From positions 786,870 to 850,869 of the forward strand of contig NZ_BMTR01000001.1 in NCBI RefSeq assembly GCF_014649775.1: 64,000 nucleotides of DNA. The letters run 5' to 3'. Positions 24,486-33,216 of the stretch are shown here, piece by piece; position 1 is the stretch's first letter, and each line of letters begins with the position of its first letter. Below the pieces are notes generated by a model. It saw only the letters and a list, made by a program, of their open reading frames with translations, had not been told where the DNA came from and made no database searches. Both the position numbers and the translations under genes were made by a program. Origin of the DNA: Streptomyces longisporoflavus. Lineage in GTDB: Bacteria; Actinomycetota; Actinomycetes; Streptomycetales; Streptomycetaceae.

Positions 24486-25139
24486 TCAGCCCGCCCCGCC
24501 GTCGAGCAGCCAGTGGTAGCGCAGCCGCATGGCCCGCTCCATGCTGGCCAGCGTGCCGGCGAGCCCGACCGTGAAGTTGCCCCATCCCGGCAGCCGGACG
24601 GGCGAGGTGAACGTCCCGATGCTCCGGGCGATGGGCTCCACCCTGGAGATCGGCTCGATGAGCTGGCAGAAGAGGACTGCCAGGGAGATGAGGAGCACGA
24701 CCGACGAGAAGACGCCGATCGCACGGCTCAGCGCGGGGTGCGCGCGATCGAGGTGCTCGCGCCGGCCCTCGGCGGAGTCGCGGTCCGGGGTGAGCTGGTG
24801 CTCGGTGCCGTTGGTGGTGACGTAGTGACAGCGCTTGAGCCCGAAGGCGCTGCCTCTCACTTGGACGGTGCCGCCGGGGACGGGGAAGAAGGCCGGGAGC
24901 CGGGATCGGGCGTGCTGTCTTCCGTCGCGGTACAGGTGGGCTTCGACGACGCCGGTCGACTTGTCCCCCGCATGCCTGACATCGACGGCGTACACCATCC
25001 GGCGGCCGTCGTCGCCGGTGAGCCGCAGGTAGAACAGTGCGCGGAAGGTCATCTGCCACCAGCGGAAACGCTTCAGGGGACGGTCGTCCCCCGGTTTGAC
25101 CCGACGTGTGGCCCGTCGGCGCCGCATCTCGTTGAGCAT
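24486..25139 (-). CDS. Conserved membrane protein of unknown function
   Basis: A 217-residue protein. The N-terminal part is cytoplasmic-like and basic (RRRRATRRVKPGDDRPLKRF), with a beta-rich region VYAVDVRHAGDKSTGVVEAHLYRDGRQ. A membrane helix AIGVFSSVVLLISLAVLFCQLI follows, and possibly a second near FTVGLAGTLASMERAMRLRY. It starts just 15 bp downstream of the secreted peptidase gene stop and on the same strand, so may be co-transcribed. Family not recognised. Confidence 0.65.
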   Translation of the reverse strand: MLNEMRRRRATRRVKPGDDRPLKRFRWWQMTFRALFYLRLTGDDGRRMVYAVDVRHAGDKSTGVVEAHLYRDGRQHARSRLPAFFPVPGGTVQVRGSAFGLKRCHYVTTNGTEHQLTPDRDSAEGRREHLDRAHPALSRAIGVFSSVVLLISLAVLFCQLIEPISRVEPIARSIGTFTSPVRLPGWGNFTVGLAGTLASMERAMRLRYHWLLDGGAG

Positions 25140-25154
25140 GTCCTGCCCTCCCGG

Positions 25155-26609
25155 CTATTCGCTCGGCTCGGCCGCGCAGGCGAGGTCCCGCGCGGGGCGT
25201 TCCCCGGTGGTCAGGAACGCAGTCACCGCGTCGTTCGCGCAGGTGTTGCGGCCGAAGGGGTAGACGCCGTGACCGCCCTGGTCGGCGGTCACCAGCGTGG
25301 CCCGCTCGCCGAACGCGTGCCGCAACTCTTCGGCGCCGGTCAGCGGCGTTCCAGGGTCGCGTTCGTTCTGCACCATGAGCACGTTCGACGGGCCCCGGTC
25401 ACCGATGCGCACGGGCTTCTCGACCCGCTTGTCCGGCCAGAACGCGCACGGCCCGATGCCGGCAGTGGACCCGCCCAGCATCGGGTGGCGCACGCGGTCG
25501 ATCGCGACATTGCGCTGATAGGCGCGGACGGTGTCCGGCCAGCGCTTGTCGCCGCAAATGACGTGGAAACGCGCGGACATGAGGTTCTCCGTGTTCGGCG
25601 GGGGCGGCATGGGCGGCAGCGGCCGGCCGGTGTCGAGTGCCTGCCAGAACTCGGCGGTCTGGGGCATGAACGCATCGGCGTAGAGGCGCTCGAACGTGAA
25701 TCCGCGGAACAGCGTCCCGTCGATGCCCTGGACCGGCTTGGCGTCCAACCGCCGTGCGAGTTCGAAGAACTTCGCGGTCACCTGCCGCGGTGTGGTGCCA
25801 AGGCCGTACCGCGGGTGCGCGGCCGCGAAGGCCGCGAAGTCCGGGAACCGGTCGCCCATTCCGCGGGCGAACCGCCGCATGGCCGTGGCGTCGTAACCGC
25901 CGGGCCCCAGGTTGCTGTCGAGGACGATGCGGTCGCCCCGCCCGGGGAACAGCGTGGCGTAGACCGCACCGAGGTGAGTGCCCCAGGAATGCCCGAGGTA
26001 GGAGACCTTCGGCGCGCCCAGCGCCGCGCGGATGCGGTCCATGTCGCGCGCCGTGTTCGCGGTGGTGGTGTGGGGCAGCATCCACGCCGTGCGCGAGGTG
26101 GCGCACTGCCGGGCGATGCGCCGCGCGTTGCCCGCCTCTCGTGCGACATCGGCCGCGGTGTGCGCGTACGGCGCGAAGTTGCCGCGTGCCTGCTGTCCGG
26201 CCGTCAGGTCGCAGGTCACCGGTGTGCTGCGGCCGACGCCCCGCGGGTCGAAGCCGATCACGTCGTAGGAGTCGAGGACCTTCTGCGGCAGCCCGGCGCC
26301 GGCGAGGACGGCCGGGTAGTCGAGCCCGGCGCCGCCGGGACCGCCCGGATTGGTCAGCAGCACGCCCCGGCGCTGCGCGGGGTCCTTGGCGGCCAGCCGG
26401 GAAATGGCGATCTCTATCCGGCGACCGTCGGGATTCCGGTAGTCCAGAGGGACTTCGAGCGTCGAACACTCAAGGCGAGGCGAGGAGACGCCCTTCGGGC
26501 AAGGGCCCCACCGTACGGTGTCCGGCGTCGCCGCCGACGACACTCCCGGCACGGCGGTCGCCGCCGCGATCGTGGTGGTGACGAGGGCGAGGGACAGGGC
26601 TCTGCGCAT
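25155..26609 (-). CDS. Secreted S33-type alpha/beta-hydrolase peptidase
   Basis: A 484-residue secreted protein similar to Streptomyces tripeptidyl aminopeptidases/SlpD-SlpE proteases. Signal peptide MRRALSLALVTTTIAAATAV ending near SSAA. Then RWGPCPKGV, VPLDYRNPDGRRIEIAISRL, GVLLTNPGGPGGAGLDYP, IGFDPRGVGRSTPVTC. The nucleophile elbow is YLGHSWGTHLGAVYA, with acid in NERDPGTPL and His in QGGHGVYPFGRNTCANDAV. It would remove short peptides from N-termini outside the cell. Cysteine pairs suggest disulphides. Confidence 0.88.
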   Translation of the reverse strand: MRRALSLALVTTTIAAATAVPGVSSAATPDTVRWGPCPKGVSSPRLECSTLEVPLDYRNPDGRRIEIAISRLAAKDPAQRRGVLLTNPGGPGGAGLDYPAVLAGAGLPQKVLDSYDVIGFDPRGVGRSTPVTCDLTAGQQARGNFAPYAHTAADVAREAGNARRIARQCATSRTAWMLPHTTTANTARDMDRIRAALGAPKVSYLGHSWGTHLGAVYATLFPGRGDRIVLDSNLGPGGYDATAMRRFARGMGDRFPDFAAFAAAHPRYGLGTTPRQVTAKFFELARRLDAKPVQGIDGTLFRGFTFERLYADAFMPQTAEFWQALDTGRPLPPMPPPPNTENLMSARFHVICGDKRWPDTVRAYQRNVAIDRVRHPMLGGSTAGIGPCAFWPDKRVEKPVRIGDRGPSNVLMVQNERDPGTPLTGAEELRHAFGERATLVTADQGGHGVYPFGRNTCANDAVTAFLTTGERPARDLACAAEPSE

Positions 26610-26671
26610 CTGGTGTCCTCCCGAAGGACGCAGGGGTGCTGGGGATGGTGCTGGTGCCGAGGAGCGGACCG

Positions 26672-26983
26672 TCAGCGCCGAGGAGCGAGACCGTCGTCCC
26701 GGAGCGGCTCAGGCCGCCTTCCGGCTCCGGGCCCCTGCGCGTCACCGCGGTGCGGGGCGTGCGCTTCCCGGCGGGTGTGTGCCCAGCCGCCGGACACCGC
26801 CGCGAGGAGCGCGATGAAGCCGAGGAGGACCATTTGACCGGTGCGGCCGCCGGGGACCCGGTCGGCGAGGCCCCACAACAGTTCGGTGTCGTGGTCGAGC
26901 AACCCGCGGATCACCGCCTGCGCGGCCAGGGCGGTGGTAGCCATACCGACCGCCTCCAGGGCCGCGAAGCCGGCCTTGCGCAT
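26672..26983 (-). CDS. Small two-helix membrane protein
   Basis: A 103-residue protein. Helix ALEAVGMATTALAAQAVIRGLL, a polar loop DHDTELLWGLADRVPGGRTG, helix MVLLGFIALLAAVSGGWAHT, then a basic tail. ATG at 26983 is preceded by GAGGGAGG. It resembles small DUF-type membrane proteins of actinomycetes (possibly DUF4235-like), but this was not confirmed. Function unknown. Confidence 0.55.
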   Translation of the reverse strand: MRKAGFAALEAVGMATTALAAQAVIRGLLDHDTELLWGLADRVPGGRTGQMVLLGFIALLAAVSGGWAHTRREAHAPHRGDAQGPGAGRRPEPLRDDGLAPRR

Positions 26984-27195
26984 CGCGGCCCTCCCTCTCG
27001 TATCCGTCCGTTGCGGTCGTTCGTTGTCGCGTCGTCCTGGCACGTGATCGAGTCTGTCCGTGCGGTGCATCCGGCACATCGACCCGGAGGCTCGCGCCGT
27101 CTTCACCCCCGGGCCAGGGGGCATTGGACTCAGGTCTAGGTGGCATCAGCCCCGGGTCTGATCCACGGGCCGCACGCGTTGGCGACAATGGCCGG

Positions 27196-28395
27196 GTGAA
27201 TACGGACGTCGCGCCACGGCTCGGGTGGTGGCAGCAGATCTGGCGGCTGGCGGCAGCCGCAGCGGTGGGCATTCCGGCCTGGCTCTACACCGGTGTGCTG
27301 CTGCACCAGCAGGGGGACGCGCCGGGTCCCTGGTTCCACTTCGGTGACCCGCTGGTGGCGCTCGGCTGCCTGCTGGCGCTGGTGTGGCGCCGGCGTTTTC
27401 CGCTGGCCGTCGCCATGACGGTCACGATCGCCTCGACCGCCTCGGCACTGGCGTCGGGCGCCGCGCTCGCGGCGCTCGGCTCGATCGCCACCCGTCGTCG
27501 GCCGGTGGAGATCGGGGTCGTCGCACTCGCCTATGTGAGCGCGGCGCAGTTCACTGTCGAGGTCTATCCAATCCAGAGCGTGCCCGGCACGTGGTGGCTC
27601 CAGCTCACGTTGCCGGCACTGACCGCCGGCAGCGCGGCGGCCGTGGGCATGGCCGTCGGCGCGCGCCGTGTCGAAGTGCGGTCCCTGCGAGAGCGGGCGG
27701 AGAGCGCGGAACGGGAACAGGCCGCACGGGTGGCGCAGACGCGGGCCATGGAACGCAACCGGATCGCCCGCGAGATGCACGACGTACTCGCCCACCGGAT
27801 CTCCCTGGTCGCCATGCAGGCCGGAGTCCTTGATCACCGCGGTGACCTCAGCACCGAGGAGAACCGTGTGCTGGTGCGCGGCATCGCCGAGGGCTCTCAC
27901 CAGGCCCTGGAGGAACTCCGGGATGTTCTGGGGGTGCTCAGGGCAGAGCCGGGCCACCCGGAACCACCCCAGCCGTCCCTGGACCGGATCCCCGACCTGG
28001 TGGCCGACGCCCGCTCGTCCGGCCTGGACGTCACGCTCACCACCACCGTGCGGGAATCCCCGTCCGACGTCGTCGGGCGAACCTGCTACCGGGTGGTCCA
28101 GGAAGGGCTGACCAACGCCGCCAAGCACGCTCCCGGCGCGCCCGTGCACATCACGCTGGAGGGGGCAGCGGGCGCCCGGCTCGATGTGAGCGTCCGCAAT
28201 TCCCCGGCACCGCACCTTCCGGGCGCCGCGAGAGCGACACAGCGACGACCGGCCTCGGGCTACGGCCTGCTCGGCCTGACCGAACGCGTCGGCCTCGCCG
28301 GGGGGCAGCTCGACCATCACCCCACGCCCGAGCACGGCTACCTTCTGACGGCGCAACTACCCTGGCCGAACCCCTCCCACGAAAAGAGAACCTGA
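27196..28395 (+). CDS. NarL/DesK-type sensor histidine kinase
   Basis: A 399-residue kinase. About four to five membrane helices lie in residues 15-150 (LAAAAAVGIPAWLYTGVLL, VALGCLLALVW, LTLPALTAGSAAAVGM). A linker coiled coil follows, then HisKA_3 with the phosphoacceptor in REMHDVLAHRISLVA (His about 195), and an HATPase domain (VVQEGLTNAAKHAP, GYGLLGLTERVGLAGG). It would autophosphorylate in response to an unknown membrane signal and pass phosphate to the adjacent response regulator. GTG start at 27196; its stop abuts the regulator start. Confidence 0.88.
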   Translation: MNTDVAPRLGWWQQIWRLAAAAAVGIPAWLYTGVLLHQQGDAPGPWFHFGDPLVALGCLLALVWRRRFPLAVAMTVTIASTASALASGAALAALGSIATRRRPVEIGVVALAYVSAAQFTVEVYPIQSVPGTWWLQLTLPALTAGSAAAVGMAVGARRVEVRSLRERAESAEREQAARVAQTRAMERNRIAREMHDVLAHRISLVAMQAGVLDHRGDLSTEENRVLVRGIAEGSHQALEELRDVLGVLRAEPGHPEPPQPSLDRIPDLVADARSSGLDVTLTTTVRESPSDVVGRTCYRVVQEGLTNAAKHAPGAPVHITLEGAAGARLDVSVRNSPAPHLPGAARATQRRPASGYGLLGLTERVGLAGGQLDHHPTPEHGYLLTAQLPWPNPSHEKRT

Positions 28396-29073
28396 GTGCA
28401 CAGCGAGCGGCAGCCGGTGCGTGTGGTCATCGTCGACGACGAAGAGCTGGTGCGCATGGCGTTGCGGCTGGTCATCGACGGCGAACCGGACCTGAGCGTC
28501 GTGGGGGAGGCGGCCGACGGCGATGCCGCGATCACCGCGGTGGACGAGCAGCGGCCGGACGTCGTGCTGATGGACGTGCGCATGCCCGTACGGGACGGCC
28601 TCAGCGCGACCCGCGAACTGCTCGCCCGCGCGGAGCCGCCCCGGGTGCTCATGCTGACCACGTTCGACTCCGATGACCTGGTGCTCGGCGCGCTGCGGGC
28701 CGGAGCACTCGGCTTCGTCCTCAAGGACACCCGGCCGGCACAGATCCTGGACGCGGTGCGCACCGTCGCGGACGGCGAGGCGGTGCTCTCTCCGGCGGCC
28801 GCGGCCCGGGTGATCGCCGCGGCCACCGGGCCGCAGTCCGGACACGTCCGCGAAGCGGCCCGCAAGGCCGCACGCGAGAAGCTGGCCAACTTGACCGACC
28901 GGGAACGCGAGACGGCCCGGGCCATCGCGGACGGTCTCGGCAACCCGGAGATCGCAAAGCGGCTGTGCATCAGCATCGCGACCGTCAAGGCCCACACCGG
29001 CAACCTGTTCGCCAAGCTGGCGGTGGACAACCGGGTACAGATCGCACTCCTGGTGCGCGACGCGGAGCAGTGA
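28396..29073 (+). CDS. NarL/LuxR-family response regulator
   Basis: A 225-residue regulator. Receiver domain VRVVIVDDEELVRMALRLV with phosphoacceptor Asp about 60 in VVLMDVRMP and the switch LTTFDSDDLV, KDT lysine. C-terminal LuxR HTH: LTDRERETARAIADGLGNPE, IAKRLCISIATVKAHTGNLFAKLAV. GTG start immediately after the kinase stop, so it forms a two-component pair. Targets unknown. Confidence 0.9.
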   Translation: MHSERQPVRVVIVDDEELVRMALRLVIDGEPDLSVVGEAADGDAAITAVDEQRPDVVLMDVRMPVRDGLSATRELLARAEPPRVLMLTTFDSDDLVLGALRAGALGFVLKDTRPAQILDAVRTVADGEAVLSPAAAARVIAAATGPQSGHVREAARKAAREKLANLTDRERETARAIADGLGNPEIAKRLCISIATVKAHTGNLFAKLAVDNRVQIALLVRDAEQ

Positions 29074-29089
29074 TCCCGCACCCGAAACG

Positions 29090-29095
29090 TAAGCT
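29090..29095 (+). promoter_or_regulatory. -10 element for leaderless sirtuin transcript
   Basis: TAAGCT lies 7 bases before the ATG at 29103 and there is no Shine-Dalgarno, the same geometry as the threonine leader at 1711. It suggests the sirtuin gene has its own leaderless promoter inside the 29-bp gap after the response regulator. Confidence 0.4.
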
Positions 29096-29102
29096 GGCCC
29101 GT

Positions 29103-29996
29103 ATGCGGACGCGACCCACGCTGACCTGGGAGCCCACGGGCGGCCTGCTGCCGGCCTCGACCGACCTCACGGCTGTCGTCGAGGCGGTGCGCGGCGGCGG
29201 GGTCGTGGTGCTGAGCGGGGCCGGGCTCTCCACCGAGTCAGGCATCCCGGACTACCGCGGGGAGCACGGCTCCCTGCGCCGGCACACTCCCATGACGTAT
29301 CAGGAGTTCGTCGGCGCCGAGCAGGCACGCAGGCGGTACTGGGCGCGCAGCCAGCTGGGCTGGCGGGCCATGACGCGGGCCAGCCCCAACGCCGGTCACC
29401 GGGCCGTGACCGCCCTGGCCGAGGCCGGTCTGGTCACCGGTGTGATCACACAGAACGTCGACGGGTTGCAGCAGTCGGCCGGGGCCCGGCACGTCATCGA
29501 GCTGCACGGCAGTCTGAGCCGGGTGACCTGCCTGGGCTGCGGGCGAGGCAGCGACCGTGCGGAGCTCGACCAGCGGCTGCGTGCGGCCAATCCGGGGTTC
29601 GAGGCCGCTGCCGAGCGCTACCGTGCGGCGCGGGTCAATCCGGACGGTGACGTGGAACTGCCCGAGGAGGCGGTGCGCGAGTTCAAGGTGGTGGCGTGCT
29701 CGGCCTGTGGCCACGGGGTCCTCAAGCCGGATGTCGTCTTCTTCGGCGAGAACGTGCCCATCGAGCGCGTCGCGGAGTGCCGGCAGCTGGTCGGGGAGGC
29801 CGCTGTCCTGCTCGTGCTCGGCTCTTCCCTGACCGTCATGTCCGGGCTGCGCTTCGTGCGCCAGGCCTCGCAGTCCGGCACGCCGGTCCTGATCGTCAAC
29901 CAGGGGCCGACCCGGGGCGACCGCTGGGCCACCGAGCGCGTCGACCTGCCCCTGGGAGAGGCGCTGCCCGCGCTGGTGGAGCAGGTGCGTCCCTGA
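29103..29996 (+). CDS. NAD-dependent protein deacylase (sirtuin, Sir2 family)
   Basis: A 297-residue sirtuin removing acyl groups from lysines with NAD. Motifs in order: VVVLSGAGLSTESGIPDYRG, VITQNVDGLQQSAG, catalytic His about 135 in VIELHGSL, zinc cysteines in CLGC and CSAC, VLKPDVVFFGENVP, VLGSSLTVMSGLRFV. The zinc-binding insert is long, as in class II-like actinobacterial sirtuins. Active site TQNVDGLQ carries Gln where His is common. Adjacent to a two-component system but probably transcribed separately. Confidence 0.9.
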   Translation: MRTRPTLTWEPTGGLLPASTDLTAVVEAVRGGGVVVLSGAGLSTESGIPDYRGEHGSLRRHTPMTYQEFVGAEQARRRYWARSQLGWRAMTRASPNAGHRAVTALAEAGLVTGVITQNVDGLQQSAGARHVIELHGSLSRVTCLGCGRGSDRAELDQRLRAANPGFEAAAERYRAARVNPDGDVELPEEAVREFKVVACSACGHGVLKPDVVFFGENVPIERVAECRQLVGEAAVLLVLGSSLTVMSGLRFVRQASQSGTPVLIVNQGPTRGDRWATERVDLPLGEALPALVEQVRP

Positions 29997-30146
29997 TCCT
30001 GCCGGGCGTCGGCGCCCCGGGTCCGGCCGACAGGGTGCGACCGGCGTCATCTGCGGGCAGACTTGATCGCGACGTTGTGCCAGTGGTGCATGTGGCGGAA
30101 GACAGCTGAACTGACGCGGGGTGCTCTCGCGGAACCGGGGCGATCA

Positions 30147-31097
30147 ATGTTCCGTACGCAGACCGCCGACGACGGTGACGAGCTGCTTGCCAGGCTCGGG
30201 GGCCTGACGGCCCGGGCCCGGGAGCTCGCGGCGATGCAGCGCTCGCGGGTCGAGCTGGCCGTGGCGCTGCAGCGCGGCATGCTGCCCCACGACCTTCCCC
30301 AGCCCGCCGGTGTCCGGCTGGCCGTGGGCTACATGCCCGCCAATCACGGGCTCAACGTCGGCGGAGACTGGTATGACGCCTTCACCATGCCCGACGGCCG
30401 TATCGGACTGTCCATCGGCGACGTGCAGGGTCACAACATCCAGGCCGCCGCGTTCATGGGGCAGGTCCGGGTGGGCCTGCGGGCCCTGGCCTCCGTCACG
30501 GGCGATCCGGGGGAACTGCTCACGCGTACCAACGAGCTCCTGCTCTCCCTGGGCGCGGACCTCTTCGCCACGTGTACGTTCTTGCGGCTCGATCCGGCCA
30601 CCGGCGTCCTTGAGTGCGCCAGGGCCGGTCACATCCCCCACATCTGGGCCACGGCCGACGGCCGGTCCGGCATCGACGAAGGGGAGTGCGGCCCCCCGCT
30701 GGGCGTGCTCGAAGGCGCCGAGTACCCCGTGGTGTGCCACCGGCTCACCACGGACGGGGTGGTCGTGCTGCTGACCGACGGAGTGGTGGAGGGGCCCTCA
30801 CTGAGCCTCGACGAGGGTCTGCGGCGGGTGATGCGCCTCGCCGAGATCACCACCGCTGCCGGGCTCGGCATCAACTCCCTCGCAGGCGGTGTCATGCGAC
30901 TGGCGGACACGGTGGGGCACGAGGACGATGCCGCCGTCCTGATCCTGGGCCACGACAGCGCAGCCGGCGACGCACGTCCGGCGCACGCCGCCGGGCACGG
31001 GGGAGGGGAGAAGGGGCCGGGGGAGCGCGGAGACGGGTCGGGGCGCGGAGACGGACCGGGACCTTCGCGTGGCCGAAGTGGCCCGCCGGGTGTCTGA
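30147..31097 (+). CDS. SpoIIE/RsbU-type PP2C serine phosphatase
   Basis: A 316-residue PP2C-type phosphatase without an extra sensor domain. A short N-terminal coiled coil (LLARLGGLTARARELAAMQR) leads to LAVALQRGMLPHDLPQPAGV. Metal motifs follow: NVGGDWYDAF, IGLSIGDVQGHNIQAAAFM, VLLTDGVVEG, GHEDDAAVLIL. Such enzymes dephosphorylate STAS anti-anti-sigma factors. The C-terminus (last 45 residues) is a Gly/Arg-rich tail. ATG 30147 is chosen; a longer TTG version is possible. The downstream MASE1 gene overlaps its end by 29 bp, suggesting a sensor-phosphatase pair. Confidence 0.82.
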   Translation: MFRTQTADDGDELLARLGGLTARARELAAMQRSRVELAVALQRGMLPHDLPQPAGVRLAVGYMPANHGLNVGGDWYDAFTMPDGRIGLSIGDVQGHNIQAAAFMGQVRVGLRALASVTGDPGELLTRTNELLLSLGADLFATCTFLRLDPATGVLECARAGHIPHIWATADGRSGIDEGECGPPLGVLEGAEYPVVCHRLTTDGVVVLLTDGVVEGPSLSLDEGLRRVMRLAEITTAAGLGINSLAGGVMRLADTVGHEDDAAVLILGHDSAAGDARPAHAAGHGGGEKGPGERGDGSGRGDGPGPSRGRSGPPGV

Positions 31098-32130
31098 TGG
31101 CTCTGTGTTGGTGACTCGGCGTTTCGGGCTGTCCTTGGAGGCCGTCCTCAAGACGCTGGCCGTGGCCGCCTGCTACTACGTGGCCGGGCGGCTCGGCCTG
31201 CTCGGCCGGCTCACCGTCGAAGGCGTGATCGTCACACCCATCTGGCCGCCCACCGGCGTAGCCCTCGCCGCCCTGCTCGTCTACGGCACGGCGGTCTGGC
31301 CCGGCATCGCCGTCGGCTCCTTCCTGCTCATCGCGTCCCTGGCCACCCCGCAGCTCTCCACGCTGGTCACCGTGGCGGGCAACACCGTCGCGCCGTTGTG
31401 TGCCTGTCTGCTGCTGCGGCGGGCCGGTTTCCGGGTCGGGATCTCACGCCTGCGCGATGGTCTGGCCCTGGTCTTCCTCGGCGGGCTTGGAGCCATGCTG
31501 ATCAGTGCCACGGCGGGGGTCGGGCTTCAGGTGGTGACCGGCCGGCTCGACACGGCGGAGTTCTGGTCGGTGTGGCTGGCCTGGTGGGTGGGCGATGCGA
31601 TGGGCGTCCTGCTGGTCACGCCGCTTCTGCTGGTGCTGGTGGGGGCCACCGGGCCACTGCGGCTGAGGCGCTGGAAGGAGATGCTGGTCCTGGGCCTCAC
31701 GACGTTGGTCGTCGTGCCCCTGTCGGTGCTCGGCGAGTTGAGCCTGCTCTTCCTCGTCTTCCCGCTGCTCATCTGGGTTGCGCTGCGCTTCCAGCTTGCG
31801 GGGAGCATGTTGTGCGCCCTGTTCGCGTCGGTGCTGACCACCTTCGAGGCGAGTACGCAGCAGGGCGCCTTCCACAACCTCTCGGCCATCGAGGTCATGA
31901 CCAAACTGCAGGCGTTCAACGGCGCCTGCGCCCTGACGGCACTCCTGCTGTCTGCCATGGTCGCCGAACAGCGCGCGCTGCGGCGCTCGGTGCAGAACGC
32001 CTGCCGGGAACTGGCCGAGGTACTGGAGCACCTCGCCGCGGGCGAGACCCCGCCCGACCTGCCCGCCGACCATGCCGCCGACCCGCGAGCCGACTCGACG
32101 CGGGCGGCGGACCGGCGCGGGGACGTGTGA
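31069..32130 (+). CDS. MASE1-domain integral membrane sensor protein
   Basis: A 353-residue protein with about eight membrane helices of the MASE1 type: TLAVAACYYVAGRLGLL, PIWPPTGVALAALLVYGTAVWPGI, VAGNTVAPLCACLLLRRAGF, FWSVWLAWWVGDAMGVLLVTPL, FLVFPLLIWVALRF. MASE1 normally precedes GGDEF or histidine kinase domains; here it ends in a short helical and Pro/Asp-rich cytosolic tail with no output domain. It overlaps the PP2C phosphatase gene, which could be its output in trans. The exact start (GTG 31069, or in-frame GTG 31090) is uncertain. Confidence 0.8.
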   Translation: MAEVARRVSDGSVLVTRRFGLSLEAVLKTLAVAACYYVAGRLGLLGRLTVEGVIVTPIWPPTGVALAALLVYGTAVWPGIAVGSFLLIASLATPQLSTLVTVAGNTVAPLCACLLLRRAGFRVGISRLRDGLALVFLGGLGAMLISATAGVGLQVVTGRLDTAEFWSVWLAWWVGDAMGVLLVTPLLLVLVGATGPLRLRRWKEMLVLGLTTLVVVPLSVLGELSLLFLVFPLLIWVALRFQLAGSMLCALFASVLTTFEASTQQGAFHNLSAIEVMTKLQAFNGACALTALLLSAMVAEQRALRRSVQNACRELAEVLEHLAAGETPPDLPADHAADPRADSTRAADRRGDV

Positions 32131-32185
32131 GCACCCGCTTGCGGGCCCAGACCCGCGTCGACGGGAACTGCGGCTGACCCGCCAT

Positions 32186-32220
32186 CCCGGGTGGCGTCAG
32201 CGAAGCCGACGCCACCCGGG
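32186..32220. terminator. Terminator between convergent MASE1 and STAS genes
   Basis: A 13-bp perfect stem, CCCGGGTGGCGTC (32186-32198) with GACGCCACCCGGG (32208-32220), loop of 9. Confidence 0.75.
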
Positions 32221-32270
32221 CAGGTCCGACCGGAGCGGGGACTCCGGCCAGGGGTGCGGTGGTGCGGGGC

Positions 32271-32663
32271 TCAGGGTGCCTCGTGGTGTGCCGCGGTGCT
32301 GAGGAGCGTGTGCAGTTGCCGCAGCCCCTCGTCGCGGGTGTCGGCCAGGGGCAGGACGGTGGCGGCGCCGGTGAGGTCGAGCAGGCGTTGGATGCCCGGG
32401 TGGAAGGGGCCGCTCAGGACGAGCGGGCGCCGGGCCTGCTCGTGCTCGGCTTTCGTCTGCAGGATCAGACCGAGCAGGGTGCTGTCGGCAAACGTGAGTG
32501 CGGCGAGGTCGAGCAGGGTGGCGTCGGTGCCGCTGTGGGTGCGGGCGCGGTGGAAGGCTTCGGTGACGGCGTCCGCGCCCTGGAGATCGATCTCGTGGCG
32601 CAGCGTGACCACGATGATCCGTCCCTCCGGACGGACTTCCATAGTGTTGTCGAGGGGAAACAT
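32271..32663 (-). CDS. STAS-domain anti-anti-sigma factor
   Basis: A 130-residue STAS protein. RIIVVTLRHEIDLQGADAVTE is followed by the phosphorylation loop TLLDLAALTFADSTLLGLILQ (Ser in ADSTLLG in place of the more usual DSSGL). It probably acts in partner switching with an anti-sigma kinase elsewhere. ATG at 32663; an internal ATG at 32642 would shorten it by seven residues. No directly coupled neighbour; convergent to the PP2C/MASE1 unit. Confidence 0.8.
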   Translation of the reverse strand: MFPLDNTMEVRPEGRIIVVTLRHEIDLQGADAVTEAFHRARTHSGTDATLLDLAALTFADSTLLGLILQTKAEHEQARRPLVLSGPFHPGIQRLLDLTGAATVLPLADTRDEGLRQLHTLLSTAAHHEAP

Positions 32664-33216
32664 TTGTCGACCCTGTCATATGCGCACCCGGCCGCGCAGC
32701 GGACGTCTGCATTCCCGCGCGATCGCCCGTGCCCGGACCGGCGGTCTGCACCGTTACGTCACCTCTTCGCCCGGCGTGAACCCGCACCCCACCCCTGCCG
32801 GGCCGCCCTTGAGGTTCTCAGCAGTCGGTTCTCAGCTGTCGGGGAAGGTGGCCTTCGTGAGTTCTTCGGATACCTGCCAGACGCGCCGGGCTTTGCTCGT
32901 GATGACCCAGCCGCGGGCCGGGTAGGCGCACTGGAGCTGACCTGCCAGACACCGCTCGATCCGCACCAGCCGCATCTCCTGCTCGTCTATACCGCCGTCC
33001 CCGGCAGCGAGAGCCACGAAAAGCTGCGGTTGCCGTCCGTCATCGGAGCGCAGGCGCTGCGCTGAGAGGCCCTCCGGCCGGCCGACGCCCCGCGACCCCC
33101 TCGCGCAGATCACGATGTTTTTGCCGTCGGTCCAGGGGCACCCGGTAGGCAACAGCTCGTGCAGGAGTGCACAGCTGGTGATGCGAGAGAGCTAGATCCC
33201 GCTTGGAGGTCCCGAC
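32664..33216. other. Largely gene-free region with a regulator remnant
   Basis: About 550 bp with no intact gene. The only coding-like signal is a plus-strand fragment at 32925-33065 resembling the C-terminal end of an MmyB-type regulator (listed separately). A Shine-Dalgarno and start of a 42-residue gene follow at 33217. Confidence 0.4.
32925..33065 (+). pseudogene. Remnant of an XRE/MmyB-like regulator C-terminus
   Basis: The plus strand reads GALELTCQTPLDPHQPHLLL, then VYTAVPGSESHEKLRLPSVI ending GAQALR and a stop. This closely follows the usual ending of Streptomyces MmyB-like XRE regulators (E-L-x-C-Q-T-L-x-D-x-D-Q, then L-V-x-T-A-x-P-G-x-E). The helix-turn-helix and the rest of the ligand domain are not found upstream in any frame, so it appears to be a truncated fossil. 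Confidence 0.45.
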
